A DNA stretch of 64,000 nucleotides from Pseudomonas sp. TTU2014-080ASC (GCF_001446935.1 NZ_LKKK01000001.1:744001-808000), one strand, 5' to 3'. Shown: positions 49,510 through 60,033, counted from the stretch's first letter. Translations and numbers: made by a program. Notes: generated from the sequence alone by a model not told the origin.

Positions 49510-50064
49510 TCAGGCGGCCTGAACGGCCGCATTACGGAAAAAAGCCTCGACCGGATCAAGCGCACGCTCGATACGCTCGAACTGCGCGGCGTCGGTCAGG
49601 CGGTAATCGGTGAAAGTTTCGGGGGTGGCGTACAGCCCATACGGCAAGGTGTGCGCCTGGAAGAAGGCAAACAGCGGGCGCAACTGGTGATCAATCACTA
49701 ACGCATGGCGCTCACCGCCGCCGGTGGCTGCCAGCAGAACCGGCACACCTTTGAGCGACTGGTAATCAACCAGATCGAAGAAGTGCTTGAACAAACCGGT
49801 GTAGGAAGCGCGGTAGACCGGACTACCGGCGATGATCAGATCGGCGCTTTCAATCGCCTGTAGATGCGGCAGCAGTTGGGGCGAAGCGGTATCGCGCTCC
49901 AGCGATCCGGCAAGCCCACCGCTCAGCTCGGCAATACGCACCCAATGCACATTGGCGGGTAAACGCTTTTGAAGAGCGTTCACCAACTCCTGCAACAGCA
50001 CATGGGTACGTGATGGGTCGCGCAAGCTCCCCGATACCACAACGACATTAATGCTCTGACTCAT
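49510..50064 (-). CDS. sfnF: NAD(P)H-dependent FMN reductase SfnF
   Basis: A 184-residue flavodoxin-like reductase paralogous to sfnE (both contain [15 protein letters not shown]). [13 protein letters not shown] is the phosphate loop. It heads the sfnFG unit, preceded by a sigma-54 promoter at 50111-50125 on the minus strand and an SfnR-type dyad. It supplies FMNH2 to SfnG. Confidence 0.88.
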   Translation of the reverse strand: MSQSINVVVVSGSLRDPSRTHVLLQELVNALQKRLPANVHWVRIAELSGGLAGSLERDTASPQLLPHLQAIESADLIIAGSPVYRASYTGLFKHFFDLVDYQSLKGVPVLLAATGGGERHALVIDHQLRPLFAFFQAHTLPYGLYATPETFTDYRLTDAAQFERIERALDPVEAFFRNAAVQAA

Positions 50065-50110
50065 TTCGACCTCTCGCCGACAGCGGCGGATGAATGTGGA
50101 ATGAGTTAGA

Positions 50111-50125
50111 GCAGCAACCGTGCCA
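50111..50125 (-). promoter_or_regulatory. Sigma-54 promoter of sfnFG
   Basis: On the minus strand TGGCACGGTTGCTGC is a near-perfect -24/-12 element (GG-N10-GC). The start codon lies 47 bp downstream. Confidence 0.75.
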
Positions 50126-50210
50126 CCTTATAAAAACCTTTTAAATCAACTAGATATACCCACATATAGGAAAACGAAAGTGCTCAGAGACAGACAAGGT
50201 GTTGCGCAAG

Positions 50211-50226
50211 TGTTGGCCCACCAACA
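50211..50226. promoter_or_regulatory. SfnR-type enhancer site upstream of sfnFG
   Basis: TGTTGG-CCCA-CCAACA, a perfect dyad centred 94.5 bp upstream of the first G of the minus-strand -24 element. Confidence 0.6.
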
Positions 50227-50421
50227 ATTAGCGCCAACCTGATCTGGCTCTTCGAAAAGAAACAGTTCCTCCAACAACAGCCACCATCACACCGGAGGGT
50301 GTCATAGCCTCAGGCGTCACATACCAAGCGATCTTCAGCCCGTTCATACCTACCGAAACTCGGTAAACGACAGCAGCACCTGCGGTAATTCCGTCCTGCG
50401 CATTGCGTACCTTTCAACAAC

Positions 50422-50437
50422 TGTTGGCCAGGCAACA
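50422..50437. promoter_or_regulatory. SfnR-type enhancer site upstream of the 50573 gene
   Basis: TGTTGG-CCAG-GCAACA, a 16-bp dyad centred 92.5 bp upstream of the first G of the -24 element at 50522. Confidence 0.6.
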
Positions 50438-50520
50438 GCAATCCAGCAACTTGCCTCTTTAGGCACACCACGGACCTCAAAAAAAGCCACACTTGATTGA
50501 TTTGAAAGGGAATTTAATAA

Positions 50521-50536
50521 CGGCACGGAGTTTGCG
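50521..50536 (+). promoter_or_regulatory. Sigma-54 promoter of the 50573 gene
   Basis: CGGCACGGAGTTTGCG contains GG-N10-GC with the GGCAC and TTTGC halves. Transcription would start about 50547, 26 bp before the ATG. Confidence 0.75.
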
Positions 50537-50572
50537 ATGGCAGCTGTAAAACACCCATAAGGAGATTTACCC

Positions 50573-51811
50573 ATGACTGCCCAGCAGCATCTGCCACAGA
50601 TTTCGACCGGCACTGATTACGAGTCATTGGCCGCCCGCTTCCGCCCGATCTTTGCCCGCATTGCCGAAGGTGCCGTTGAGCGTGAGCGCACCCGCACTCT
50701 GCCCAATGAGCAAATCCAATGGCTGAAGGAAGCCGGATTCGGCGCTGTGCGCGTTCCCCGCGAACATGGCGGCGCAGGTGCTTCGCTGACCCAACTGGTG
50801 CACCTGCTGATTGAGCTGGCAGAAGCCGACTCCAATATCCCCCAAGCCCTGCGCGGTCATTTCGCCTTTGTCGAAGACCGGCTTAACGCCCATGCCGACA
50901 GCTCGCAACAGGTCTGGCTTGAACGCTTTGTAGCGGGCGATCTGGCTGGCAACGCCTGGACTGAAATCGGCGCAGTAAAAATCGGCGATGTCATCACCCG
51001 CGTATCCCGCAAAGGTGAGCAATGGGTGGTCAACGGCACCAAGTACTACAGCACCGGCAGCATCTTTGCTGACTGGATCGACCTGTTCGCCCGCCGCGAC
51101 GACACCGGTGCCGATGTCATCGCGGCCATCCGCGCCCACCAGGATGGCATCAACCACAGCGACGACTGGGACGGCTTCGGCCAGCGCACCACTGGCAGCG
51201 GCACCTCCACCTATAAAGATGCGGTTGTCGAAGAGGAAAACATTTTCGACTTCTCCACCCGCTTCAAGTATCAGACCGCCTTCTATCAACTGGTGCTGCT
51301 GGCCGTCCTGACCGGTTCAGGCCGGGCAGCCGTGCGCGACTTTTCTGCCGAAGTCGGTAAGCGCACACGCATTTTCAGTCACGGCAATGCATCAGCAGTG
51401 AGTCAGGACGCTCAGGTGCTTCAGGTCATCGGTAAAGCGTCCGCTCAGGTCTATGCCGCAGAAGCAGCCACCCTGCGTGCAGCAGAAGCATCACATCAGG
51501 CTTACCTGGCCCGTTTTGGCACTGACAGCGAGCGCGAGCGGCTGGCTAATGTCGCTGCCGAACTGGAATCAGCTCAGGCACAGAGCGCCATCATTGATCT
51601 GGTGTTGCGCGCTAACACCGATCTGTTCAACACCCTCGGCGCATCCGGTGCCAGTCTCAGCAAGGCACTCGACCGCCATTGGCGTAACGCCCGCACGGCC
51701 GCTTCGCACAACCCGGTTATCTACAAGGAACGCATCATCGGCGACTGGGAAGTCAACGGAACCGAGCCACCCTATGTCTGGCAGATCGGTGGTGGCTCAA
51801 AACAATCCTGA
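50573..51811 (+). CDS. Acyl-CoA-dehydrogenase-like sulfur-acquisition flavoprotein
   Basis: A 412-residue member of the acyl-CoA dehydrogenase superfamily in the DszC/SfnB-type branch. VPREHGGAGASL, the TKYYSTGSIFADW flavin-site strand and the C-terminal DRHWRNARTAASHNPVIYK are typical. It probably acts as an FMNH2-using monooxygenase on an organosulfur compound. SfnA is a possible name, but the order does not prove it. A GGAGATTT ribosome site precedes the start, and it has its own terminator. Confidence 0.8.
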   Translation: MTAQQHLPQISTGTDYESLAARFRPIFARIAEGAVERERTRTLPNEQIQWLKEAGFGAVRVPREHGGAGASLTQLVHLLIELAEADSNIPQALRGHFAFVEDRLNAHADSSQQVWLERFVAGDLAGNAWTEIGAVKIGDVITRVSRKGEQWVVNGTKYYSTGSIFADWIDLFARRDDTGADVIAAIRAHQDGINHSDDWDGFGQRTTGSGTSTYKDAVVEEENIFDFSTRFKYQTAFYQLVLLAVLTGSGRAAVRDFSAEVGKRTRIFSHGNASAVSQDAQVLQVIGKASAQVYAAEAATLRAAEASHQAYLARFGTDSERERLANVAAELESAQAQSAIIDLVLRANTDLFNTLGASGASLSKALDRHWRNARTAASHNPVIYKERIIGDWEVNGTEPPYVWQIGGGSKQS

Positions 51812-51828
51812 GGCACAGAGACTTTTGC

Positions 51829-51855
51829 AGGCCGACTCTATGTCGGCCTTTTTTT
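51829..51855 (+). terminator. Terminator after the 50573 gene
   Basis: AGGCCGAC and GTCGGCCT pair around TCTAT and are followed by T-rich sequence. Confidence 0.85.
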
Positions 51856-51871
51856 CGTCCGCAAAAAGTAC

Positions 51872-51887
51872 TGTCCGGCAATCAACA
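51872..51887. promoter_or_regulatory. SfnR-type enhancer site upstream of ompW
   Basis: TGTCCG-GCAA-TCAACA keeps the TGT-N10-ACA frame but only one good half. It is centred 93.5 bp upstream of the -24 GG at 51973, the same distance as the other three. The sequence after it (CAACAGCAAT, CAGCA, GCCT, AGGCACA) also resembles that after the site at 50422. Confidence 0.45.
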
Positions 51888-51971
51888 GCAATTCAGCACT
51901 CTGCCTGAAAAGGCACATCGCCAATACATTTAAAGACAAATAAAAATCTTATAAATCAATATGTTAATTGA

Positions 51972-51986
51972 TGGCACGAAACCTGT
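51972..51986 (+). promoter_or_regulatory. Sigma-54-like promoter of ompW-sfnB
   Basis: TGGCACGAAACCTGT has the GG and CAC parts but GT instead of GC at -12, so it is weaker than the other three. The ATG is 75 bp downstream. Confidence 0.45.
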
Positions 51987-52060
51987 AACAGGCATTATGA
52001 ACCAGGGCACAGCACAACCTGGGCGACACTCGACTATTACAAGTAACAAGGAAGATCTTC

Positions 52061-52670
52061 ATGCCTTCAGCGTCTTGGATTAAGCCACTCTTGCTGGGTA
52101 GCACCTTAATCGCAGCCAGCACACCCGCACATTCAGCAGACAGCCCCTGGCTGGTGATAGTTGGGGTCAGCAAGGTTGTACCGACATCGGATTCCGGCAG
52201 CATTCAGCCCGGTGAAATTGATATCGATAGCGATACCGGGCCGACTTTCAACATTGCCTACTTCCTGCCCCCCCAATCTGGCCATTGATGTTCTCGGCGG
52301 CCTTCCGCTGAAACACGACATCAAGCTCAACGGCAGCAAAGTCGGCGATACCAAACAACTGCCACCGATTGTCACGCTGCAATGGCACTTCCTGCCTGAA
52401 GCGCAAGTGCGCCCCTTTGTCGGCATTGGCCTCAATTACACCTATTTCTATGACGAGAAGTTGGACAACGGCGCCAAGCTGGAGCTCTCCGACTCATGGG
52501 GGCTTGCCTATCAGGTCGGGCTTGATATCGCCATTGATGACAACTGGAGCGTGGGCGGCGATGTGCGCTACGCCAACATCGACAGCAGCGTGAAGATTGC
52601 CGGCGAGAAAGTCGGCAGTGTCGATGTCGATCCATTCGTTTACAGCCTCAACCTCGCCTACCGCTTCTGA
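52061..52670 (+). pseudogene. ompW: OmpW-family outer-membrane protein, frameshifted
   Basis: The first frame codes for a signal peptide (AHS cleavage near residue 26) and the N-terminal OmpW strands up to GPTFNIAYFLPP, then stops. The rest (NLAIDVLGGLPLKHDIKLNG to YSLNLAYRF) continues in another frame. Seven C at 52268-52274 where six are expected restores nothing downstream; removing one C joins both parts into a normal OmpW of about 200 residues. In this position it is probably an outer-membrane channel for sulfonates. It lies 11 bp before sfnB. Confidence 0.85.
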
Positions 52671-52681
52671 GGAGGACAGCC

Positions 52682-53904
52682 ATGACTGATCTTGCCGCTA
52701 ACTACATCCAGCAACAATCCGCGACACCTGCGCACCGTTTACAAAGTGAAGCCGAGGCAATCGAAGCCGCCCGCAAGCTAGCCACAGAGTTTCGCCGTGA
52801 AGCCGCCATTTGCGACCGCGAACGCCGCCTGCCGGTGGCGGAGCTGGATGCTTACTCGCAAAGTGGACTCTGGAGCATTCTTGTACCCAAGGAGTACGGC
52901 GGGCTGGGTGCCAGTTACCGCACTGTGGGTGAAGTGTTCAAACTGATTGCGGCTGCCGATGGTTCTCTCGGCCAACTGCCGCAAAACCACTTTGTCATTC
53001 TTGTGCATCTGGCTTTGGACGCCAGCGAAGAGCAAAAGCGCTTTTTCTTCAATCTGGCGCTATCAGGCGTACGCTTTGGCAATGCCTTTTCTGAGCGCAG
53101 CAGCAAACACGTTGCCGACTTCCAAACCAAAATACAGCCGGATGGCGACGGCTCTGTGGCCAACGGGCAGAAGTTCTTCTCCACCGGAGCCCTGCTCGCC
53201 CACTGGATTCCCATCGTCACGGTGGACGATCAGGGCGCCCGCACCTGGCCGTGGTCAAGCGCGAGACTGAAGGACTTAAAGTCATTAATGACTGGTCCAG
53301 CTTTGGCCAAAAGACCACAGCCAGCGGCACTGTATTGATTGAGAACGTGAAAGTGCCGGCAAGTCAGGTGGTGCCCATCTGGCAGGCCTTCGACCGGCCG
53401 ACGGCAAGTGGTGCGATTTCCCAGTATATTCAGGCCGCTATTGATGCCGGGCTGGCTCGCGGCGCACTTGAAGACACGCTGGAATATGTCCGCCGCCACA
53501 CCCGCCCATGGATCGACTCTGGCGTAGAGAAAGCCACAGACGCCCCCTACATCCTGCAACAAATTGGTGATCTGCATATTCGCTTGCGCGCCGCTGATGC
53601 AGTGCTGGATCTCGCCGCCGATGCTATCGACAACGCACTGCTCAATCCGAACGAAGAGAGCGTGGCCCAGGCATCACTGCTCACCGCAGAAGCCAAAGTG
53701 CTGACCACCGAAGTCGCTATTCTGGCCAGCAACCGGCTCTTTGAACTCGCCGGAGCGCGCGCCACTCTGGAGGAATACGGCCTCGACAGACACTGGCGCA
53801 ACGCCCGCGTGCACACTCTCCACGACCCGGTGCGCTGGAAGTACCACATCATCGGCAACTACGTGCTCAACGGCGTCAAACCGCTCCGTCATCCGTGGAA
53901 CTGA
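52682..53904 (+). pseudogene. sfnB: SfnB-family sulfur-acquisition oxidoreductase, frameshifted
   Basis: Residues 1-about 190 (MTDLAANYI to WIPIVTVDDQG) are in the first frame, the rest (VVKRETEGLKVINDW to GVKPLRHPWN) in the frame one base earlier. A one-base deletion near 53229-53255 explains it; together they give about 405 residues, normal for SfnB. The parts otherwise look undamaged, with no other stops, so the change is recent or a sequence error. It is a flavin-dependent monooxygenase-like protein of the acyl-CoA dehydrogenase superfamily. Confidence 0.85.
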
Positions 53905-53920
53905 AACCCGTCTAAAAGGT

Positions 53921-53953
53921 GATTTTTCCGCCGCGCATAACGGCGGGGAAATC
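53921..53953 (+). terminator. Hairpin after sfnB
   Basis: GATTTTTCCGCCG and CGGCGGGGAAATC pair with two G-U pairs around a 7-nt loop. There is no strong T-run, so its terminator role is likely but not certain. Confidence 0.5.
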
Positions 53954-54253
53954 AGTTCAGCGCTGCAAAATCAGCCATTTACGCCTTCACCACAGGCAAC
54001 TGTTCTAAGCGGAGGCTTTAGCACTGGGAACATTCTGAATAAACACCAAGCTGCAAGGGGTTGGCATTTGCGTGGAAGTTAGCGTAGAGTCTCAAAACTG
54101 TGTTTGCATGGGTCGCCGAAAATCGTGACCTGATGCAGTAGATCTACTGATCCGCTACATCCCGCTCGACGTCGCATTACTCCTTGCAACCAGTATCAGC
54201 CCCTCACGATGAGTAGTGGCTGTCATCAACTCAAGTTTCAAGGAAATACAAAA
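53954..54253. other. Leader region of the second cold-shock gene
   Basis: About 300 bp without a gene. No clear promoter hexamers were found; a long untranslated leader is usual for cold-shock genes. Confidence 0.4.
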
Positions 54254-54466
54254 ATGTCGAATCGTCAGAACGGTACCGTCAAGTGGTTTAACGACGAAAA
54301 AGGTTTTGGTTTTATCACTCCAGAAAGCGGTCCGGATCTGTTCGTGCATTTCCGCGCGATCCAAGGCAATGGCTTCAAGAGCCTGAAAGAAGGCCAGAAA
54401 GTCAGCTTTATCGCTGTACAAGGTCAGAAAGGCATGCAGGCTGACGAAGTTCAAATCGAACAATAA
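54254..54466 (+). CDS. Cold-shock domain protein, second copy
   Basis: A 70-residue cold-shock protein with RNP1 (KGFGFIT) and RNP2 (DLFVHF) intact. The start at 54254 follows AAGGAAAT; a longer frame from 54209 is leader. It is a close paralogue of the gene at 1023 ([23 protein letters not shown]). Confidence 0.93.
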   Translation: MSNRQNGTVKWFNDEKGFGFITPESGPDLFVHFRAIQGNGFKSLKEGQKVSFIAVQGQKGMQADEVQIEQ

Positions 54467-54480
54467 GTCTGACGCTTTGA

Positions 54481-54513
54481 AAAACCCCTGATGTCCGCAT
54501 CAGGGGTTTTTTT
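54481..54513 (+). terminator. Terminator after the second cold-shock gene
   Basis: A 13-bp stem (54481-54493 with 54498-54510, loop TCCG) followed by T. Confidence 0.88.
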
Positions 54514-54575
54514 ATGCCTGCGTATCGGCATGTTAACCTTGGCACTTCTTTGCCAGACTGATTGAAGACCTGACC

Positions 54576-55070
54576 ATGTCCAAACACCTGCTGCGTCCAC
54601 AGGGCGACTTCCCCAACGCAGGCCTGATCCGCCGTCTCGCTGCTATGTTCTATGACTTTCTGCTGTGCGTTGCCCTGCTGATAGTCGTGACCTTTATCTA
54701 CAAACTGATCCTCATGGGCTTCTACGGCGAGGCTGAGCTGCGCAAGATGTCTGATGCAGGTGCGCTAGACGGTGATCCGCTGCTCTCCACGCTGCTGTTC
54801 TTTAGCCTGTTTGGCTTCTTCGCCAAATTCTGGACCCATAACGGCCAGACCCTAGGCATGCAGGTCTGGGGCTTGCGTGTGCAGAACGCCGATGGCACTG
54901 CGATTACCCTGTGGCAGGCCATGCTGCGTTTTCTGGTTGCCATTGGCTCGTGGCTTATCGTGGGCTTGGGCTATCTGTGGGCCCTGTGGGACAAAGACAA
55001 ACGCACATGGCATGACATCTACTCAGAAACCCACGTCGTGCAGCTGCCGAAGAACATCCACAAGAAGTAG
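54576..55070 (+). CDS. RDD-family membrane protein
   Basis: A 164-residue inner-membrane protein with an RDD domain: LIRRLAAMFYDFLLC at the first helix, a second hydrophobic stretch, GQTLGMQVWGLRV and the WDKDKRTWHDIYSETHVV end. It is probably a small transporter-like or stress protein; the substrate is unknown. It is convergent with lptG. Confidence 0.87.
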   Translation: MSKHLLRPQGDFPNAGLIRRLAAMFYDFLLCVALLIVVTFIYKLILMGFYGEAELRKMSDAGALDGDPLLSTLLFFSLFGFFAKFWTHNGQTLGMQVWGLRVQNADGTAITLWQAMLRFLVAIGSWLIVGLGYLWALWDKDKRTWHDIYSETHVVQLPKNIHKK

Positions 55071-55081
55071 ATTTCACCCAC

Positions 55082-55111
55082 AAAAAAGCCGGCTTAAGAG
55101 CCGGCTTTTTT
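55082..55111. terminator. Bidirectional terminator between RDD gene and lptG
   Basis: AAAAAAGCCGGCT and AGCCGGCTTTTTT pair perfectly around TAAG; both sides carry homopolymer runs. Confidence 0.88.
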
Positions 55112-55126
55112 ACATATGCAGAATGC

Positions 55127-56188
55127 TTAGCCGACTCGCCGCAGCATCAGCAAACCAGCCACCGCACAAATCCCGGCCGGAACCAGCACTGCAAACAACG
55201 GCGAGAAGCCGAACACCAAGCTCGAAGGGCCCAGCAAGTCCTGAGCAATGCGGAACACAAAGCCCACCAGCACACCGGTAAACACTCGCTGGCCCAGCGT
55301 CACCGAACGCAGCGGGCCGAAGATGAAGGAAATCGCCATCAACACCAGCGCCGCTGTCACCAATGGCTGAAGCACTTTTGTCCAGAAGGACAGCCAATAC
55401 TGCGAGTTATTCAGGCCCTGATCAGCCAAGTAGTGGATGTAGCTCCACAAGCCTGTCATCGACAGCGCGTCCGGGGCCATGACAACAGTCCCAAGTAACT
55501 CTGGTGTCAACGCGACGTCCCAGCGTTCAGCAGGCTTCTGAATCAGCTCGCTGCTGCGCTCGTGCAACAAGGTTGTCTGCACGTCAGACAGCTGCCAGTA
55601 ACCGTCCTGGAACTGCGCACGGCGGGCAAAGCTCGAAGACAGCAGGCGTCTGTTGTCGTCGAACTGGTAGCGGGTCACCCCAAGCAGAACCCCATTGGGT
55701 TGTACAGCGTTGATATGGATGTACTCGCGTCCCTGACGGTGCCACAGACCATGTTTGGCACTCTGCGCCTCGCCCCCACCCTGCGCGAGGGCTCGGCTGG
55801 CCTGGGCCTGATTCTCAGAATACGGAGCCAAGTACTCACCGATCAGCAAACCAACCATCATCAGCACCAGCATCGGCTTCATCACCGCCCAGACAATCCG
55901 GCCGATGGACACTCCGGCCGCACGCATGATGGTCAGCTCACTGTTACTGGCCAATGTGCCGAGCCCGATCAAGCAGCCAATCAGAGCCGCCATCGGCAGC
56001 ATTTCATAGAGGCGACGAGGCGTGGTCAGGAACACGTACCAGAGTGCATCCAGCATGGTGTAACTGTCTTCGACATCACCCAGCTCATCAATAAATGCAA
56101 ACAGCAGGGCCAAGCCGACGATTACGCCCAGCACACCCAGAATGGCGACAAAGACCTGAGTCCCGATATACCGATCCAGCTTACCCAC
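55127..56188 (-). CDS. lptG: LPS export permease LptG
   Basis: A 353-residue inner-membrane component of the LptB2FG transporter that extracts lipopolysaccharide for transport to the outer membrane. It has six transmembrane segments and a periplasmic beta-jellyroll domain between TM3 and TM4. The start is GTG at 56188, because GGGGAGAG lies 8 nt upstream and VGKLDRYIG fits the family start; the ATG at 56209 would add seven residues. It overlaps lptF by 8 bp. Confidence 0.9.
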   Translation of the reverse strand: MGKLDRYIGTQVFVAILGVLGVIVGLALLFAFIDELGDVEDSYTMLDALWYVFLTTPRRLYEMLPMAALIGCLIGLGTLASNSELTIMRAAGVSIGRIVWAVMKPMLVLMMVGLLIGEYLAPYSENQAQASRALAQGGGEAQSAKHGLWHRQGREYIHINAVQPNGVLLGVTRYQFDDNRRLLSSSFARRAQFQDGYWQLSDVQTTLLHERSSELIQKPAERWDVALTPELLGTVVMAPDALSMTGLWSYIHYLADQGLNNSQYWLSFWTKVLQPLVTAALVLMAISFIFGPLRSVTLGQRVFTGVLVGFVFRIAQDLLGPSSLVFGFSPLFAVLVPAGICAVAGLLMLRRVG

Positions 56189-57299
56189 GGGCACTCTCCC
56201 CAATCGCACGACGCGCAGCCCAGCGAAGACGCAGAGGCTCCCAATACAACAGCATCAAACCAATGGCTGCGAAGATCGCATGAACCCACCACAGTCCGAG
56301 GTAAGCCGGAATCTTGCCTTTATCCAGCGCACCACGGGCAGCGATTAGCAAGGACAAATAAGCCATATACAGCAGAATGGCCGGCAGCAGCTTGAGGAAA
56401 CGCCCCTGACGAGGATTCACCCGCGACAGAGGAACCGCCAGCAGAGTAACGATAAACACGAGCACCGGAATGGACATACGCCATTGCAGCTCAACACGCT
56501 GTTCCAGATTGTCATTGCCAAACAACTCCAGAGTCGGCTGAGCCTCAACTTCAGTCACCTCTGCTGCAAGGGCTGGAGCAGGCAGCAAAACACCGTAGGT
56601 CTCATACTTGATGGAGCGGTAATTGGCTTGACCGGGGTTGCCATCGTAGCGGTAGCCGTTGTGCAGAATCAGATAGCGACTGCCATCAGGTTGAATCTCC
56701 TGACGGCCAGACTCTGCAACGAGCACGGAAATACCACGCTCCTGGCCTTTAGTGTTTAGCTGGCGTTCGGAGATAAACACGCCGCGAAGCTCTTCACGGT
56801 CCTCAGTCAGCTCCTCGCTGTATGTCACCCGCGTACCGTTTTTGATGGTCTGGAAGCGACCGGGCTCAAGCGTATCCAGCTCGGTCATGGTCTTCTGTTC
56901 GTTGAGGATCTGATAGACCTTGTTAATCCCATACGGGCCGAAGCTCATGCTCAGTATGCCGGCCAGGATCGCCACCACCACAGCCGACACCATGCTGTAG
57001 CCCAACAAACGCTGTTGGCTCATGCCAGTTGCCGCCAGCACGGTCATTTCACTATCAAGGTACAAACGGCCATAGGCGAGAAGAATGCCGAGGAACAGGC
57101 CCAGCGGCAGAATCAGCTCAAGAAAACCGGGAATCCGCCAGAACATAATCTGCAGCAAGACACCAGGATCAAGCGCGCCCTGAGCGGCCTGGGCGAGATA
57201 ACGGATAAATCGGCCGCTCATAATTATGACCAGCAATACCGCGCTGACCGCGGTAAGGGTCAGCAAAACTTCTCGGGACAAATAACGGAAGACGATCAA
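56181..57299 (-). CDS. lptF: LPS export permease LptF
   Basis: A 372-residue partner of LptG with the same six-helix plus jellyroll layout (LIVFRYLSREVLLTLTAVS at TM1, VLAATGMSQQRLL after TM2). The likely start is TTG at 57299, 7 nt after GGAG; GTG at 57308 is too close to that site. It is first in the lptFG pair and divergent from pepA. Confidence 0.9.
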   Translation of the reverse strand: MIVFRYLSREVLLTLTAVSAVLLVIIMSGRFIRYLAQAAQGALDPGVLLQIMFWRIPGFLELILPLGLFLGILLAYGRLYLDSEMTVLAATGMSQQRLLGYSMVSAVVVAILAGILSMSFGPYGINKVYQILNEQKTMTELDTLEPGRFQTIKNGTRVTYSEELTEDREELRGVFISERQLNTKGQERGISVLVAESGRQEIQPDGSRYLILHNGYRYDGNPGQANYRSIKYETYGVLLPAPALAAEVTEVEAQPTLELFGNDNLEQRVELQWRMSIPVLVFIVTLLAVPLSRVNPRQGRFLKLLPAILLYMAYLSLLIAARGALDKGKIPAYLGLWWVHAIFAAIGLMLLYWEPLRLRWAARRAIGESARG

Positions 57300-57347
57300 A
57301 CCAGACACTCCAGGGTTGTCAGGCTCAGGCGGCTAAGCTCAAACTAG

Positions 57348-58934
<1,587 letters not shown>

Positions 58935-59017
58935 AAATCGGCCAATGGGCGGAAAACAGCCTAGAATGCAGCACTGCCTGCTTCAGGCTGTTGTCTGCCA
59001 TGGCTAACAAATCACTT

Positions 59018-59050
59018 AGGGCCGGCAATGGACTGATTGCCAGCCCTTTT
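59018..59050 (+). terminator. Terminator after pepA
   Basis: AGGGC-GGCAAT pairs with ATTGCC-GCCCT with one mismatch around GGACTG and is followed by TTTT. Confidence 0.65.
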
Positions 59051-59074
59051 CTGTTTTGACGACACCCAGAACAC

Positions 59075-59497
59075 ATGCCCCGGATTGAATTCTACGTACT
59101 CGCCAGCGAAACCCTCGCGGAACGCCAGCGGGTGGCCTGCAACCTGGCCATGAAGGCCTGGCGGGCCGGATTCAGCGTCTTTCTGCGTGCCACGGATGAA
59201 GCCGAATGCAGCACGCTGGATGAACTGCTGTGGCGTTTTCGCAAAGACTGTTTTATTCCTCACAGCACTTATCAGGACGACAACAGCGCCCCGGTTGTGA
59301 TCGGACTGAACCAGCCGCCGTCTCAGCAGTCTGGTGTGCTGATCAACCTGGCTCAGGATCTCTCACCTCAGATTGATCAATTCAGCCGGGTGATTGAAAT
59401 CGTCAATCAGCAACCAGAATTATTGACCGCCTGCCGGGAGAATTTTCGCACTTACCGTCAGCGCGGCTATGATCCAAAACGAGTCGAACTCCAGTAA
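59075..59497 (+). CDS. holC: DNA polymerase III chi subunit
   Basis: A 140-residue protein of the clamp-loader complex. Chi links the clamp loader to single-strand-binding protein through its interaction with psi. The start RIEFYVLASETLAERQRVAC and the LWRFRKDCFIPHS stretch match HolC. It lies between pepA and valS as in other Pseudomonas. Confidence 0.92.
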   Translation: MPRIEFYVLASETLAERQRVACNLAMKAWRAGFSVFLRATDEAECSTLDELLWRFRKDCFIPHSTYQDDNSAPVVIGLNQPPSQQSGVLINLAQDLSPQIDQFSRVIEIVNQQPELLTACRENFRTYRQRGYDPKRVELQ

Positions 59498-59503
59498 CAC
59501 GCC

Positions 59504-59896
59504 ATGGACACCCCAAAACCACCACAAAAGCCCGCACAACTGCTGAACGACCTTGAGTCGATCCGTGAACTGCTGGGTGATCAGGAGCTAGAGCCGCCTT
59601 TGCTGGTGGACTCACTCGACCCAGACATCATTCCGGTGCTGTCGGATATCGTCATGGCTAATGCCGAAACGCCGACGCCTCAAGTGACCGTTCCGCAAAC
59701 GGTTCAATCCCTGCGCGAAACGGTGGCGCAGAGCATCAGTCGCGACAGCGAGCTGACCCGTCTGGATCTTGAACTGCGCGCCGCTGCCCAGCTGATCCTG
59801 CAGGATGTGATTGACGATTACGTACCGCAGATCGAAGCCGAACTCAAACGCCGCCTTGAAGCCCGCCTGCCACGCTTGCTGCCGCCACGCCGCTAA
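59504..59896 (+). CDS. Conserved hypothetical protein between holC and valS
   Basis: A 130-residue soluble, acidic protein 6 bp downstream of holC. Its second half is helical, ending EAELKRRLEARLPRLLPPRR, with a basic tail. No domain was recognised. The close spacing points to cotranscription with holC; a link to the replisome is only guessed from position. Confidence 0.75.
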   Translation: MDTPKPPQKPAQLLNDLESIRELLGDQELEPPLLVDSLDPDIIPVLSDIVMANAETPTPQVTVPQTVQSLRETVAQSISRDSELTRLDLELRAAAQLILQDVIDDYVPQIEAELKRRLEARLPRLLPPRR

Positions 59897-60007
59897 GCAT
59901 TATTTGCTAACAACACGATCCTTGTAAGGTGTGGTAAGTCTGCGCAGCAGATTACCTACCATGGGGTCTCACGTTCAGCGTAAATAGCTGCGACCTGCGC
60001 ATCTGAT

Positions 60008-60033
60008 GGACAAACCGCGTTGCGGTCTTGTCC
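60008..60033. repeat. REP-like hairpin
   Basis: GGACAAACCGC pairs with GCGGTCTTGTCC, with a one-base bulge, around GTT. Short hairpins of this type are common between Pseudomonas genes. Confidence 0.6.

Larger units (their letters stand above)
50065..50572. other. Divergent control region of sfnFG and the next flavoprotein gene
   Basis: A 508-bp gap. It holds two sigma-54 promoters facing outwards (50111-50125 minus and 50521-50536 plus), each with its SfnR-type dyad. No coding frame is supported. Confidence 0.7.

Noticed and set aside
48475..49701. 408-codon open frame on the plus strand
   Set aside because: Antisense of sfnG and the end of sfnF.
52268..52274. Programmed -1 frameshift on the C run of ompW
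   Set aside because: The required shift is +1 (or -2); a -1 shift leads to a wrong frame.
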